Below, one piece after another: positions 41,936 to 51,565 of a DNA stretch of 64,000 bases. The notes beneath the pieces are model-generated. The model ran no database searches. It saw nothing but the letters and a program-made list of their open reading frames with translations, and had not been told where the DNA came from. The translations under genes and the position numbers were made by a program. The stretch covers positions 2,976,001 to 3,040,000 of the forward strand of contig NZ_CP089848.1 of NCBI RefSeq assembly GCF_021266465.1, written 5' to 3'. Within the stretch, counting starts at the first letter, position 1. Each line of letters opens with the position of its first letter. The stretch is from Paralcaligenes sp. KSB-10 (lineage in GTDB: Bacteria; Pseudomonadota; Gammaproteobacteria; Burkholderiales; Burkholderiaceae_B).

Positions 41936-42927
41936 GCACTCTCCTCCGATAGAATTGTTTGAATACTCACCACCGTATCCAGAGATTGCCAGGCGGCATG
42001 GTATTCGTGCTCTAAACGCTCAACGATATGAGACACGGAGGATATGGCGTCGATGCTGCCTACGCCGTGCCCCGCCCCCCAGATGTCGCGCCAAGGCTTG
42101 CGTTCTTTACCAAAAGTTGGCGTACCGGCTGCCGATATCTGCAGTTCAGAAGGATCCAGGCCGGCGGCCACGATGCTCGGAACCAGATAATTGCCAGGAA
42201 TACCGGTAAAAAATGGCGTGTAAAGAATGTCGCTTGCGTTTGCGTCGACTAGCATCCGCTTGTAGGCGGCATCCGCGTTGGCTTCGTCGCTTGCGATGAA
42301 GCGCGTTCCCATGTACGCAAAATCAGCACCCATGGCCTGTGCAGCCAGGATGTCCTGCCCGCGCGTGATGGAGCCCGACAGCGCCACCGGACCGTCGAAG
42401 ATTTGCCTTATCTCGGCCAGGAGCGCAAATGGACTGAGGGTGCCAGCGTGCCCGCCGGCACCCGCGCAGACCAAAATCAAACCATCCACGCCAGCGTCCA
42501 GCGCCTTGCGCGCATGGCGCAAGGTCGTGACGTCATGAAAGACGATGCCTCCCCAGTCATGCACTTGTTCGACGACGCGGTTAGGTGCACGCAGGCTGGT
42601 GATGATGAGTGGAACCTTGTGTTCGGCACAGACAGCCATGTCATCCATCAAGCGGTCATTAGACTGATGCACGATCTGATTCACCGCATAGGGCGCTACA
42701 ACCCTGGTCGGGTCGCTCTTCTTCAGTTCGTCCAGGGCGGTATCGATCTGCGTCAGCCACTCGTCCAACTTGCTTTGCGGGCGTGCATTCAGCGCGGGTA
42801 CCGAGCCGATAATGCCACTGGCACACTGCGCAATGGCCATCAACGGGTTGGACACAATAAACATGGGGGCAGAAATTACAGGTAGCTTCATTTTCCGACG
42901 GAGCGAAGTAATCAATGCATGCACCAT
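41929..42927 (-). CDS. Nitronate monooxygenase-family FMN protein
   Basis: A 332-residue TIM-barrel flavoprotein of the 2-nitropropane dioxygenase/nitronate monooxygenase family. It has LPVISAPMFIVSNPLMAIA at the N terminus, the flavin phosphate-binding CAGAGGHAGTLSPFALLAEIR near residue 155 and ALSGSITRGQDILAAQAMGADFAYMGTRF near 185. Relatives oxidise alkyl nitronates; others are enoyl reductases (FabK). Tight linkage to an acyl-CoA carboxylase makes a CoA-ester substrate equally possible. Start MVHALITSLRRK at 42927. Confidence 0.88.
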   Translation of the reverse strand: MVHALITSLRRKMKLPVISAPMFIVSNPLMAIAQCASGIIGSVPALNARPQSKLDEWLTQIDTALDELKKSDPTRVVAPYAVNQIVHQSNDRLMDDMAVCAEHKVPLIITSLRAPNRVVEQVHDWGGIVFHDVTTLRHARKALDAGVDGLILVCAGAGGHAGTLSPFALLAEIRQIFDGPVALSGSITRGQDILAAQAMGADFAYMGTRFIASDEANADAAYKRMLVDANASDILYTPFFTGIPGNYLVPSIVAAGLDPSELQISAAGTPTFGKERKPWRDIWGAGHGVGSIDAISSVSHIVERLEHEYHAAWQSLDTVVSIQTILSEESAC

Positions 42928-42981
42928 ACTGCCTCCTCATTGAGAGCTTTATCGTCGACCACCCAGTGCCGAGGCACGCGC

Positions 42982-43203
42982 TTATCGTTCAATAGTCGCG
43001 ACATGCTGCCCCTCGGATACGACATCGCCCTGGGAAACCAATACTTCAACCACTGTGCCTGAATCCATTGACGTGATGGGAATTTCCATCTTCATTGACT
43101 CGACGATCAAGATGACATCGTCATCGCCCACAGCTTGGCCCACTTGGGCCTCGACCTTCCAGACGGTACCGGTAACCTCACTGATAACTTCAAATCGTGA
43201 CAT
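42982..43203 (-). CDS. Biotin carboxyl carrier protein (biotinyl domain only)
   Basis: A 73-residue single-domain biotin/lipoyl attachment protein. The biotin acceptor is Lys38 in IVESMKMEIPI, with the paired hammerhead glycines at GDDD and SQGDVV. It carries CO2 between the biotin carboxylase and carboxyltransferase encoded next to it. It overlaps the biotin carboxylase gene by 14 bases, which implies coupled translation. The lack of any N-terminal extension is typical of three-component acyl-CoA carboxylases. Confidence 0.92.
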   Translation of the reverse strand: MSRFEVISEVTGTVWKVEAQVGQAVGDDDVILIVESMKMEIPITSMDSGTVVEVLVSQGDVVSEGQHVATIER

Positions 43204-44599
43204 GTGCCTGCTCTCCTGTTTGCGATGCCGGACAAATCCCGACCGGTTTTTTCCATGATGTTTTCTTCAGCTCCTCGACGAGCCCGGTATGCACGGCGCC
43301 CGCGCGAAATTGTGGGCTGTCGATTACATGGCGCAGAAACGGTATATTGCTTTTCACGCCGTCGACGACCGTCTCGTTCAGAGATCTAATCATGAGTTCA
43401 ATGGCGGCATCGCGGGTGTCGCCATGCACGATCAGCTTGGCGATCATGGAGTCGTAGTAGGGGGTAATGGTGCTACCAACGGAAAAGCCTGTTTCTACGC
43501 GAACGCCTGCATTTGTGGGAAATGCCAGCGCTCGCAACGTGCCGGTCGATGGTAAAAAGGTATAGGGGTCTTCGGCGCAGATGCGGGCTTCGATCGTGTG
43601 GCCTTTCTGGCTGACACCATCTCGCAACAAACTTTCCAAAGACTCACCAAATGCCAAGGCGACTTGTGCTTTGACGATATCGATACCGGTGGTTTCTTCT
43701 GTGACGGCATGTTCCACCTGCAGACGAGTATTCATCTCTAGAAAGTTAAAGCCGGTATCAGGCTCGTACAAAGTTTCGACCGTTCCAATGTTGTCGTAGC
43801 CCATACGGGAGAAGATGCCCGCCAGCAGATTACCGTACCGGCTGACACGCTCACGCGATATGCCAGGTGCTGGCGACTCTTCGATAATTTTCTGGTGGCG
43901 CCTCTGGATCGAGCAATCGCGCTCATACAAGTGGCACACGTTGCCGTGGCGATCGCCAAGGATTTGAAATTCGATATGCCGAGGCTTCTCGAGATACCGC
44001 TCGAGATAGATCTCGCTACTGCCAAAACTGCGGTTGGCCAGCGATTTTGCGCGTGTGCAGGCCTGCAGCAACTCCGCCGGGTTGTCGGCACGAAACATCC
44101 CTATGCCACCCCCTCCTGATGCTGGCTTCACCATGATGGGGAAGCCGATAGCTTCAGCGGCAGTAGTCAGTTCATTCAGCCCCGAGCTCAGCAGTGAAGA
44201 ACTGGATAATGACGGCAAACCATGACTGATCATGTAGTCACGGGCACGGGTCTTGTGGCCCATACGTCTGATCCATGCTTCACTGGGGCCGATGAAGCGT
44301 GCTCCGGCCTCGGTCACGCGTCTGGCGAAATCCGGATTTTCTGCTAGAAAACCGTAGCCCGGATGCAACCCATCAGCGCCCAATCGCTGGATAACATTGA
44401 TCAAGGCTTCTTGATCCAGATAGCTGGCCGCCGGCGGCGGAGCTCCGATACACCACGCCTCATCGGCCTGTGCCAGATAAGGCAAAGATGCATCGGCTTC
44501 GGAATATACCGCCACCGTCTTGATACCCATTTCGTGCAGCGCGCGCAATAGACGGGAGGCGATCGCGCCTCTATTCGCAATTACAACTTTCTTGAACAT
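43190..44599 (-). CDS. Biotin carboxylase subunit of an acyl-CoA carboxylase
   Basis: A 469-residue ATP-grasp enzyme carboxylating biotin. It has FKKVVIANRGAIASR (the usual Glu of NRGEIA is Ala), GYGFLAENPDFARR, ATP-binding KPASGGGGIGMF near residue 160, RDCSIQRRHQKIIEESPAP near 235 and MNTRLQVEHAVTEETTGIDIV near 290. The catalytic Lys, His, Glu and Arg positions appear intact. It lacks a fused biotinyl domain, which is encoded separately downstream. It overlaps the carboxyltransferase gene by 19 bases. Confidence 0.93.
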   Translation of the reverse strand: MFKKVVIANRGAIASRLLRALHEMGIKTVAVYSEADASLPYLAQADEAWCIGAPPPAASYLDQEALINVIQRLGADGLHPGYGFLAENPDFARRVTEAGARFIGPSEAWIRRMGHKTRARDYMISHGLPSLSSSSLLSSGLNELTTAAEAIGFPIMVKPASGGGGIGMFRADNPAELLQACTRAKSLANRSFGSSEIYLERYLEKPRHIEFQILGDRHGNVCHLYERDCSIQRRHQKIIEESPAPGISRERVSRYGNLLAGIFSRMGYDNIGTVETLYEPDTGFNFLEMNTRLQVEHAVTEETTGIDIVKAQVALAFGESLESLLRDGVSQKGHTIEARICAEDPYTFLPSTGTLRALAFPTNAGVRVETGFSVGSTITPYYDSMIAKLIVHGDTRDAAIELMIRSLNETVVDGVKSNIPFLRHVIDSPQFRAGAVHTGLVEELKKTSWKKPVGICPASQTGEQAHVTI

Positions 44600-46152
44600 G
44601 ACTCCGCCTCTATTAGGGCCCAGGCATCCTCAACCCAGTCGCACAACAACTCCCGGGTCTCACGAGGATCAATGATGTCCAGGATGCCTAGTTTTTCTGC
44701 TGTGCGAAATGGAGACGCAATGCGATGATAATAGGCCTCTAGTCGCGCCTGCTCTTCTGCAGGATCATCGGCGGCTGCAATCTCGCTGCGGTGCGCGGCG
44801 GCTACACCGCCTTCGATGGGAATTGACCCCCATCGGGCAGAAGGCCACGCAAAGCGATGATTCAGCTTCGGAAAATACTTGGGCGCATGTAAGCCGCCGG
44901 CCATGCCGAAAGCGCGTCGCAAAATAATGGAGACCCATGGTACCGTGCTGTTCTCGATCGTGGTCAGTACACGCAAAGCACCCAGCAAAGTTCCGCTGAG
45001 TTCCGCGTCCGGCCCTGTGGCGTTACCTGGCTGATCAACGAGATTGACGACTGGTAAATGAAACACCTCGCACAACTTCACATGGCGCTCGATTTTCCAG
45101 GAAGCGCCCAAGGTCATAGCGCCGCCGGCCACCTTAGGGTCATTGCACAGCACACCCACGGGATAGCCGTCGAGTCGGGCCAGCGCTGTAATCGTCGAGC
45201 CCCCCTGGTGGCGTCCGATTTCGAAAATGGAGTCCTTATCAAAAACCGAGCGCATGATCTTGCGCGGATCAAAGATCTTGCGTCTGTCTCTAGGTATGGC
45301 GTTCTTTAACCATTCGTCCGCCCGCGAAGCTGGGTCATTATTAGTGACCCGCCTTGCCAGCCGAGATGCGTTTGATGGCAAGTACGACAGAAACCGCCTA
45401 ACCTGTTCGAATGCATCTTCTTCGCTTTCTGCTTCGTTATATACCAGCGCGCTGCGACGGTGCACGGCGTAGCCGCCCAACGCGTTCTTATCGATCTCGA
45501 TACCATAAGCCTGTTTAACGACTGGGGGGCCGGCCGCGAACACTTGAGCCTGATCACGCACCATGACAGAAAAATGCGACATCAGTACCTTGATTGCACC
45601 CAGTCCCGCGCATGCGCCCAACGCTACACCAACCACAGGCACTTTAGCCATCAAAGGAACCACCGGCCAGTGTGCATAGCCAGGAATTTTGCTACTTCCT
45701 TGTAACTCGAGTAGTTTGACGCTGCCGCCTGCCGTATCGACCAGCCTGATCAGAGGAAGCCCGAAATCCAGCGCCATTCTTTCGGCATACACCCATTTGT
45801 CAGACAAAGTGCTTTCGGACGATCCGCCTCGCAGCGTAAAATCGTCGGCCGAGATGACCGCCTTTGTTGCGTTAATTCGACCCGTTCCGATTACAGCGTT
45901 GACGGGGCTCAAGCGATTCAAGAAACCTGCCTCGTCGTAACTCCCTTTCCCTGTAATCCGTCCCAGTTCCCGGAAGGTGCCGGGATCCACTAGCGTGTCG
46001 ATCCGTTCGCGCACGTTCAGACGTCCTCGAGCCTTGTGCTTTGCCAAAGCTTCCTTGCCCCCCATGGCAGCAGCCTGTTCACGCCGCAGTTTAAGTTCTT
46101 GCAGCTCAGCGGCCCATTCGTCTGTAACCGCTGCCGTGCTGTGGTCTTTCAT
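44581..46152 (-). CDS. Acyl-CoA carboxylase carboxyltransferase subunit
   Basis: A 523-residue crotonase-fold carboxyltransferase resembling propionyl-/methylcrotonyl-CoA carboxylase beta. Both domains are present: an N-terminal one (ARGRLNVRERIDTLVDPGTFRELG, DDFTLRGGSSE, GACAGLGAIKVLMSHFSVMV) and a C-terminal one (FDKDSIFEIGRHQGGSTITALARLDGYPVGVLCNDP, GGAMTLGASWKIERHVKLCEVF, VNLVDQPGNATGPDAE). The acyl specificity cannot be told; the GxGGGxxGR-type motifs are atypical, so the substrate may not be propionyl-CoA. It overlaps the upstream CoA-transferase gene by four bases. Confidence 0.92.
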   Translation of the reverse strand: MKDHSTAAVTDEWAAELQELKLRREQAAAMGGKEALAKHKARGRLNVRERIDTLVDPGTFRELGRITGKGSYDEAGFLNRLSPVNAVIGTGRINATKAVISADDFTLRGGSSESTLSDKWVYAERMALDFGLPLIRLVDTAGGSVKLLELQGSSKIPGYAHWPVVPLMAKVPVVGVALGACAGLGAIKVLMSHFSVMVRDQAQVFAAGPPVVKQAYGIEIDKNALGGYAVHRRSALVYNEAESEEDAFEQVRRFLSYLPSNASRLARRVTNNDPASRADEWLKNAIPRDRRKIFDPRKIMRSVFDKDSIFEIGRHQGGSTITALARLDGYPVGVLCNDPKVAGGAMTLGASWKIERHVKLCEVFHLPVVNLVDQPGNATGPDAELSGTLLGALRVLTTIENSTVPWVSIILRRAFGMAGGLHAPKYFPKLNHRFAWPSARWGSIPIEGGVAAAHRSEIAAADDPAEEQARLEAYYHRIASPFRTAEKLGILDIIDPRETRELLCDWVEDAWALIEAESCSRKL

Positions 46153-47435
46153 ACGGCGCCTTTCAGTGTCGTGGTTGCTTCGGTCGCCGGCGTCTTGACG
46201 GGTGCATATGTAACTATCTTTCGAGCCTTCAGATCTTCTATGCGCTCAGCATCCATGCCAAGACTGCGGAGGATCTGCTCAGAATCAGCGCCGATATCGG
46301 GCCCTGAATGTCTGATGGATCCGGGCGTCCGCGAAAGCTTAGGCACGATGCCCGCCTGCGTTGTGGACCCAAGCTGCGCATGCGGTACCTTTACCAGCAT
46401 GTTCCTAGCCTCGAAGTGAGGATCTGCATAGATGTCGGCAATGGTATAGATGCGCGAAGCCGGGATCGACTGCGCAATCAGTTGACGCTCGAGTTCCTTG
46501 CTATTCTGCCGCTGGGTCCAGGCCGCAATGATTTCGTCCAGGGACTTCATGTTCGGCGCCTGACCTCTTGCGCGGATGGTGCTGAAGCGCGGATCGAGCA
46601 TCAGCTCGGGCTGCTTCATCAGATCAACGAGCCTCCGAAAAATGATGTTGCTATTGGCGGCGATAAGAATCCATTGCCCATCTGCAGTTGGATAAAGGCT
46701 GTTGGGTGCCATGGTCGGCAAGTTGGGGCCTACCCGCTTAGGAACGAAACCCAGCTTTTCGAACGCTGGCACGTACGGCTCCATTTGAGTAAACGAGGTC
46801 TCGTACAGTGCGGCGTCGATCACTTGGCCTAGGCCTGTACGGCCGCGCTCGAGTATAGCCATGACCGCGCCGAAGGCGGCGTACACCGACGTCAGGTAAT
46901 CTGTTGTCGCCAGCGCAACCCGAGCTGGCGGACGGTCCGGATCACCCGTCATGTACCGCACGCCTCCAACCGCTTCACAGATGGCGCCATAGCCGGGCCG
47001 AGCGGCATAGGGCCCGTCCTGACCGTACCCACTTATGCGCACCATGACGAGTCCTGGGTTTTCGGCGGACAGTTCCGGATAGCCCAGCCCCAGGCGCTCC
47101 ATGACACCTGGCCGATTGTTTTCGACCAGAATGTCAGCGCGCCTAATCAGCGCCCGCGCAATCTCCAGTCCCTCTTCCGATTTCAAGTCGAGCGCGATCG
47201 ACTGCTTGCCTCGTAGAATCGTCGCGGCATAAAGGGAGACGTCGCCGACATGCTTACCCATTTGACGAATACCATCGCCTTGCGGAGGCTCTATCTTGAT
47301 GACGTCGGCACCGAAATCCGCCAGTAACCGAGTACAAGCAGGCCCCGCTATCGTCGAACATATTTCGATGACTTTGAGCCCTGCCAACGGGCCAGCGCCC
47401 GCGGCGGGTGTTATTGATTCGTCAGGTCTATTCAT
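46149..47435 (-). CDS. Class III CoA transferase (CaiB/BaiF)
   Basis: A 428-residue CoA transferase in normal domain order. It has LAGLKVIEICSTIAGPACTRLLADFGADVIKIEPP near residue 18, ENNRPGVMERLGLGYPEL near 105, a likely catalytic Asp in TTDYLTSVYAAFGAV near 180 and YPTADGQWILIAANSN near 255. It probably moves CoA from a donor such as succinyl-CoA to the imported acid. It overlaps the GntR gene by eight bases and the carboxyltransferase by four, at the head of the operon. Confidence 0.93.
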   Translation of the reverse strand: MNRPDESITPAAGAGPLAGLKVIEICSTIAGPACTRLLADFGADVIKIEPPQGDGIRQMGKHVGDVSLYAATILRGKQSIALDLKSEEGLEIARALIRRADILVENNRPGVMERLGLGYPELSAENPGLVMVRISGYGQDGPYAARPGYGAICEAVGGVRYMTGDPDRPPARVALATTDYLTSVYAAFGAVMAILERGRTGLGQVIDAALYETSFTQMEPYVPAFEKLGFVPKRVGPNLPTMAPNSLYPTADGQWILIAANSNIIFRRLVDLMKQPELMLDPRFSTIRARGQAPNMKSLDEIIAAWTQRQNSKELERQLIAQSIPASRIYTIADIYADPHFEARNMLVKVPHAQLGSTTQAGIVPKLSRTPGSIRHSGPDIGADSEQILRSLGMDAERIEDLKARKIVTYAPVKTPATEATTTLKGAV

Positions 47436-48204
47436 GCGTCGGAAATGATTCAGAAGAAGATTCAGAGAGGCGGCGCACGATCTCTTGCGCGGAACGTTCT
47501 ATCCGTTCGCGAGCAATTGCGATGTATGCGGCGGAATCACCACGCTGTAGCGCGATCAAGCCACTGCGCCAGAGCTTCGCCGACGCTTGCCGCCGAGCTT
47601 TGGACTGGAATCCGATGGAGGAATAGCGCAACGTTTGCAGCGAGATTGAAGTGAGCATGTGGGCCAACCGCCGGTTATTGCAATTGCGCACAGCCAATAT
47701 GGAAAGACGATAAGAAGTTTGGGCGAAAAGGCCACGATCATCGTCCAGCGCGGCAAGCTCTTCGAGCTTTTGCACGCCCGCCTCCAGCATAGCCATGAAA
47801 TCCTCAGTGTGGTGTTCGGCGATCTTTCGCGCGACGATTTCAAAGAGGCCCGCCCGAATTTCGAACACCTCTTTCACTTCTTCGACCGTAAGGTTAGTGA
47901 TCACCGCGCCGCGCCGTGGGTACATGGTGACCATTCCTTCACGCTCAAGTATGCGGATGGCGTCGCGGACCGGGCCACGGCTTACTTGGAATTTGTCGGC
48001 AAGCGTTTGCTCGTTCAATGGCGCACCCGCCTCGAGCCGTCCTTTGATGACGTCATCGCCAATTTGCGCGGCGATCTGCTCGGGCACGGTTAGCGTTGGC
48101 ATTGCCCGATCAGAAAACAAGCGGAATACCACCGCATTCTCTAGCTCGGACATCAGCTTGCCGCTACTTTCGGCGAGCCTTGATTTAAGCACTTGTGTGT
48201 TCAT
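47428..48204 (-). CDS. GntR-family regulator (FCD-type), first gene of the carboxylase operon
   Basis: A 258-residue regulator with winged helix at about residues 40-105 (EQIAAQIGDDVIKGRLEAGAPLNEQTLADKFQVSRGPVRDAIRILEREGMVTMYPRRGAVITNL) and an FCD ligand domain. It is the promoter-proximal gene of the operon and overlaps the next gene, so it is co-transcribed and probably autoregulated. The palindrome AATTGTTAACAATT lies 35 bases upstream of its start. It resembles the GntR at 34638 in length and in the PRRGAxVT segment. Confidence 0.92.
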   Translation of the reverse strand: MNTQVLKSRLAESSGKLMSELENAVVFRLFSDRAMPTLTVPEQIAAQIGDDVIKGRLEAGAPLNEQTLADKFQVSRGPVRDAIRILEREGMVTMYPRRGAVITNLTVEEVKEVFEIRAGLFEIVARKIAEHHTEDFMAMLEAGVQKLEELAALDDDRGLFAQTSYRLSILAVRNCNNRRLAHMLTSISLQTLRYSSIGFQSKARRQASAKLWRSGLIALQRGDSAAYIAIARERIERSAQEIVRRLSESSSESFPTHE

Positions 48205-48238
48205 GAGGAGAATTCTATATCATGATTGAAAACAATGC

Positions 48239-48252
48239 AATTGTTAACAATT
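48239..48252. promoter_or_regulatory. Predicted GntR operator upstream of the carboxylase operon
   Basis: AATTGTTAACAATT is a perfect 14-base palindrome 35 bases upstream of the first gene of the operon. Its TTGT...ACAA halves resemble the sites bound by FCD-type GntR regulators. An AT-rich stretch around it is likely to contain the promoter. The palindrome is seen; binding is inferred. Confidence 0.6.
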
Positions 48253-48352
48253 ATACGGAGCTCATCTACATCAACGATAGCGACCTCAGTCATTCGTATT
48301 TATTTCTGAATTGACAACCGATGAGTTGACCCGAAGGCGTCGTAGACGAAAT

Positions 48353-49345
48353 TCACACTTGCCAGGCCACCCATTCGCCCAGCCTGGCCACCGTGACCCC
48401 GGGACGCAATTGACGCAGAGACGGCATGACCAGCACACAATTCGCATAGGGTGTCGTGATTGGTTCGCCGTCACTCCACGCAATGACAGTGCCGGCCTCG
48501 GGAAAGGTTTCCAGGCCCGTGTAGGGGCCGGCAAAGCGGAAATCCATACTGGTTGCCACGACCGGATGGGTGACTCGAACGACGCGCCCCGCCGTAGCCG
48601 GTTGCGCGGACCAGTCCGCTGGAAGATCATCGGCATCGACGACTCCGGCCAAACTCAGAAAGCGTGCCGTACTGGCCCGGGCGATAGCCACCGAGGCGGC
48701 TTCCCAATGCTGGCCGCACTCAACCAATAGTGCGTTCTTTGCGCTGGATGGATCCCCAAAACCCGCGTAATCGCGCATGCGGCGACCTTCAGGATGGCCT
48801 TCATCGCAGATAGTGGTCGGCGGGATGCCAAGCTCGCGGGCAAACCGCACTCCTTTCTCGAGGGGGCCGCTGACAATAAGCGGCGCGCTGCGTTCATGCA
48901 TCGAATGCAGATCAAGCAGGTAATCGACCGTGTCGACGACCGGCCGCAGCATGCGGGCGCGGGCCAGTTCGATGGAGCTGCGCGATGCGTCATCGAGCAC
49001 GGCAGCCTTCCAGAGGCGATTGAAATCTTCATCCACAAAACGCGACGCATCCGGCTTTGCCCGGTCGAATCGAGCGTAGGCGTCGACGTTGGCGAACGAA
49101 AGCGTCAACTTGCCCAGGCGCGGCCGCACGTTCAGATCGAGCAGCGCTTTGACGATAATCGCGCCGCAAACTTCATTGCCATGCGTCAGGGCATTGACCA
49201 TGACATGCGGCCCTGGCACATTGCTGTCGAAAGTAAAAACATAGGGAATTCCGGTGTTGCCTTGGGCATATATGCCGATATCGGGGAATTCGACTTCCAC
49301 GGGATAAGCGGTTTGACTGGCGCTAGTCTGATTCTGTGTCGGCAT
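48353..49345 (-). CDS. Succinylglutamate desuccinylase/aspartoacylase-family deacylase
   Basis: A 330-residue zinc carboxypeptidase-like enzyme that removes an acyl group from an N-acyl amino acid. Zinc ligands are visible in THGNEVCGA (His and Glu near residues 54-57) and in LLDLHSMHE (near 143), with the substrate Arg/Asn region VDEDFNRLWKA near 105 and a catalytic Glu in LLVECGQHWE near 213. It is last in the ABC-importer operon, so it may deacylate the imported compound. Family relatives include DoeB/EutE of ectoine breakdown, but no DoeA partner is present. Confidence 0.88.
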   Translation of the reverse strand: MPTQNQTSASQTAYPVEVEFPDIGIYAQGNTGIPYVFTFDSNVPGPHVMVNALTHGNEVCGAIIVKALLDLNVRPRLGKLTLSFANVDAYARFDRAKPDASRFVDEDFNRLWKAAVLDDASRSSIELARARMLRPVVDTVDYLLDLHSMHERSAPLIVSGPLEKGVRFARELGIPPTTICDEGHPEGRRMRDYAGFGDPSSAKNALLVECGQHWEAASVAIARASTARFLSLAGVVDADDLPADWSAQPATAGRVVRVTHPVVATSMDFRFAGPYTGLETFPEAGTVIAWSDGEPITTPYANCVLVMPSLRQLRPGVTVARLGEWVAWQV

Positions 49346-49413
49346 ATTCCGGCTCCTTTATTCAATTCCGTCCCACTAGTGTCCGGTTAAAAGTTAAATA
49401 AATCCACCCGTAT

Positions 49414-50190
49414 CTATGCACCCGGCCCCGGCGCTCCGCCCTCGAACGACAGGAAATTCTTCAGTTCCGGTGTTTTCGGAGACGAAAAAATCTGCTCGGG
49501 AGGTCCTTCCTCATGAATTTTCCCCTCATGCATGAAAACGACGCGATCACTAACCTTCCTGGCAAAATTCATTTCGTGCGTCACGATGATCAGGGTGGAA
49601 CCTTCGTTGGCCAGGCTCTCGATGACGCGCAATACCTCGCCAACAAGCTCCGGATCCAGCGCGGACGTCATTTCGTCGCACAATATGACGTCCGGATTCA
49701 TGGCCAACGCGCGCGCAATCGCAACCCGCTGCTGTTGCCCCCCGGACAGTTGATGCGGTGCGCTGTCGAACTTGCCTTCGAGCCCAACGCGAGCAAGCAA
49801 AACATCCGCCAGTTTCCGAACTTCCGGCTTGGACAGTTTTCGCACCAGCTTCGGCGCCAGCATGATGTTCTCGCCCGCGCTCATCGTGGGGAACAGATTG
49901 AACTGCTGGAATACCATCCCAACCTTCTGGCGCAGTTCCCGCATGGCCCGCACATTGTCGTGCTCCAGCGCCCTGCCCCCAACGGAAAGCTCGCCATGCT
50001 GAAAAGTTTCCAGCCCATTAATGCAACGCAACAGTGTGCTCTTGCCGGAACCGCTTCTGCCGATAATGCAAACGACCTCGCTGGGCTTGACGTATAGATC
50101 AATCCCCTTGAGCACCTCGACATCGCCAAAGCTTTTATGCAGGTTCGTGATTTCGACCAGATACGCGGATTCTTTCTTCTCATTTTGCAT
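49414..50190 (-). CDS. Polar amino acid ABC importer ATPase (GlnQ/HisP type)
   Basis: A 258-residue ATPase. Walker [20 protein letters not shown] near residue 40, Q-loop [15 protein letters not shown] near 92, signature [15 protein letters not shown] near 145 and Walker [15 protein letters not shown] near 168 are all intact. It starts 10 bases after the stop of the permease gene. It energises import by the two permeases encoded upstream with the receptor at 53042. Confidence 0.94.
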   Translation of the reverse strand: MQNEKKESAYLVEITNLHKSFGDVEVLKGIDLYVKPSEVVCIIGRSGSGKSTLLRCINGLETFQHGELSVGGRALEHDNVRAMRELRQKVGMVFQQFNLFPTMSAGENIMLAPKLVRKLSKPEVRKLADVLLARVGLEGKFDSAPHQLSGGQQQRVAIARALAMNPDVILCDEMTSALDPELVGEVLRVIESLANEGSTLIIVTHEMNFARKVSDRVVFMHEGKIHEEGPPEQIFSSPKTPELKNFLSFEGGAPGPGA

Positions 50191-50200
50191 GAGTATCCTC

Positions 50201-50851
50201 TCAGTATAGGATTTCAGTTTTTCTTTCCAGCCTGCGGGCGTACAGCGAACATGGAAAGCAGATGGCGAAATACAGCAACGCTACGACCCCATAGACAAAA
50301 AAGGGCTTGTAGGTCACGTTGGTAATGATTTGCCCCGTGCGGGTCAGCTCGACGAATCCTATGACCGACGCCAGCGCGGTGTTCTTGATGATCTGCACAA
50401 GCAAGCCCACCGTGGGGGCAATCGATAGGCGCAAGGCCTGCGGAACAATCACATGTCGAAGCTGTTCATGAAAAGTCAGCGCCAGGCTGGCCGAAGCCTC
50501 CCATTGACCCACGGGAATGGATACCACGCAACCATGCCACGTTTCCGTCAAATAGGCGCTGGCATACAGTATCAGACATAGTGTGGCCGCGAACAGGGGG
50601 GTGGTCGGCATGCCAAACAAGGCCATGCCGAAATAGGTGAGGAAAAGCTGCATCAGAAGCGGTGTGCCTTGAAACAGTTGCACATACCAGACGATGACGC
50701 GCCCCAATGATTTAGGCTTCATGACCCTTAACACCAGCAACAAAAGCCCCAGCGCCCCGCCGCCGATAAACGCGATAGCTGACAGGATGAGTGTCCAGGG
50801 CAGCGACATCAGCAGGTTCCGGAACACATCCCATGTGGAAAAATTGCTCAT
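50201..50851 (-). CDS. Polar amino acid ABC importer permease
   Basis: A 216-residue HisM/GltK-type inner-membrane permease with about five membrane segments and the ATPase-contact loop [35 protein letters not shown]. The true start is ATG 50851, overlapping the stop of the first permease in an ATGA arrangement; the longer frame upstream is shadow. It forms a heterodimer with the product of 50848-51528. Confidence 0.93.
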   Translation of the reverse strand: MSNFSTWDVFRNLLMSLPWTLILSAIAFIGGGALGLLLLVLRVMKPKSLGRVIVWYVQLFQGTPLLMQLFLTYFGMALFGMPTTPLFAATLCLILYASAYLTETWHGCVVSIPVGQWEASASLALTFHEQLRHVIVPQALRLSIAPTVGLLVQIIKNTALASVIGFVELTRTGQIITNVTYKPFFVYGVVALLYFAICFPCSLYARRLERKTEILY

Positions 50852-51528
50852 CTGATGCTCCCGGGGTTTTGGCGGCCGAATATGCAACGAGGGCCAAGCC
50901 ACTTGAGGAATCCACGCAGCGTAATGGCTAGTAAAAGATAAAGCACCGTCGCCACCACGTAGGGCTGAAATGTTTCGAAAGTTCTACCGGCAATAAAACT
51001 GGCCGCATACGAGAGCTCTACGGCCGATATCTGGCTGCACAAGGACGATGCAAGCAGCATGATGACGAGCTGACTGATCAAACCCGGCCAGACGCGAGCC
51101 AATGCGGGAGGAATCACCACGCGGGTGAACACCTGCCAGCGATCGAGCGCCAACGACTCGGCTGCTTCAATCTGCCCGCGCGGTGTCGCCTCGATGCCGG
51201 CCCGGACGATTTCACAGGCATAGGCGGTAAGATTGAGCGTCAAGGCAACCACGCTGGCGATGATGCTGTTCATCGTCAAGCCGATCGAAGGAAGACCGAA
51301 GAAAATAAAAAATATCTGCACCAGAAACGGCGTATTGCGGAAAAGCTCCACATAGCACGCAACCCCGATGCGAAGCCAGCCGGTGGCATGAATTCGACAC
51401 CAGGCACAGGCAGTGCCAAGCAATGTGCCCAGAAAACACGAGACAACAGTCAGCGCCACGGTCAGCCCAAGACCGCCCAGAAACAACGACCAAGCCTGCA
51501 ACACATTCGAGAAGTTTAAAGTAGACAT
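50848..51528 (-). CDS. Polar amino acid ABC importer permease
   Basis: A 226-residue HisQ/GltJ-type permease. It has ELFRNTPFLVQIFFIFFGLPSIGL near residue 65 and the EAA-type loop RGQIEAAESLALDRWQVFTRVVIPPALARVWPGLISQLVIMLL near 120-160. Its stop overlaps the second permease start. It lies 38 bases downstream of the MmgE/PrpD gene in the same operon. Confidence 0.93.
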   Translation of the reverse strand: MSTLNFSNVLQAWSLFLGGLGLTVALTVVSCFLGTLLGTACAWCRIHATGWLRIGVACYVELFRNTPFLVQIFFIFFGLPSIGLTMNSIIASVVALTLNLTAYACEIVRAGIEATPRGQIEAAESLALDRWQVFTRVVIPPALARVWPGLISQLVIMLLASSLCSQISAVELSYAASFIAGRTFETFQPYVVATVLYLLLAITLRGFLKWLGPRCIFGRQNPGSIR

Positions 51529-51565
51529 ATCGATTCTTCAGGACATGGGCGCGAAAGCACCGGGT

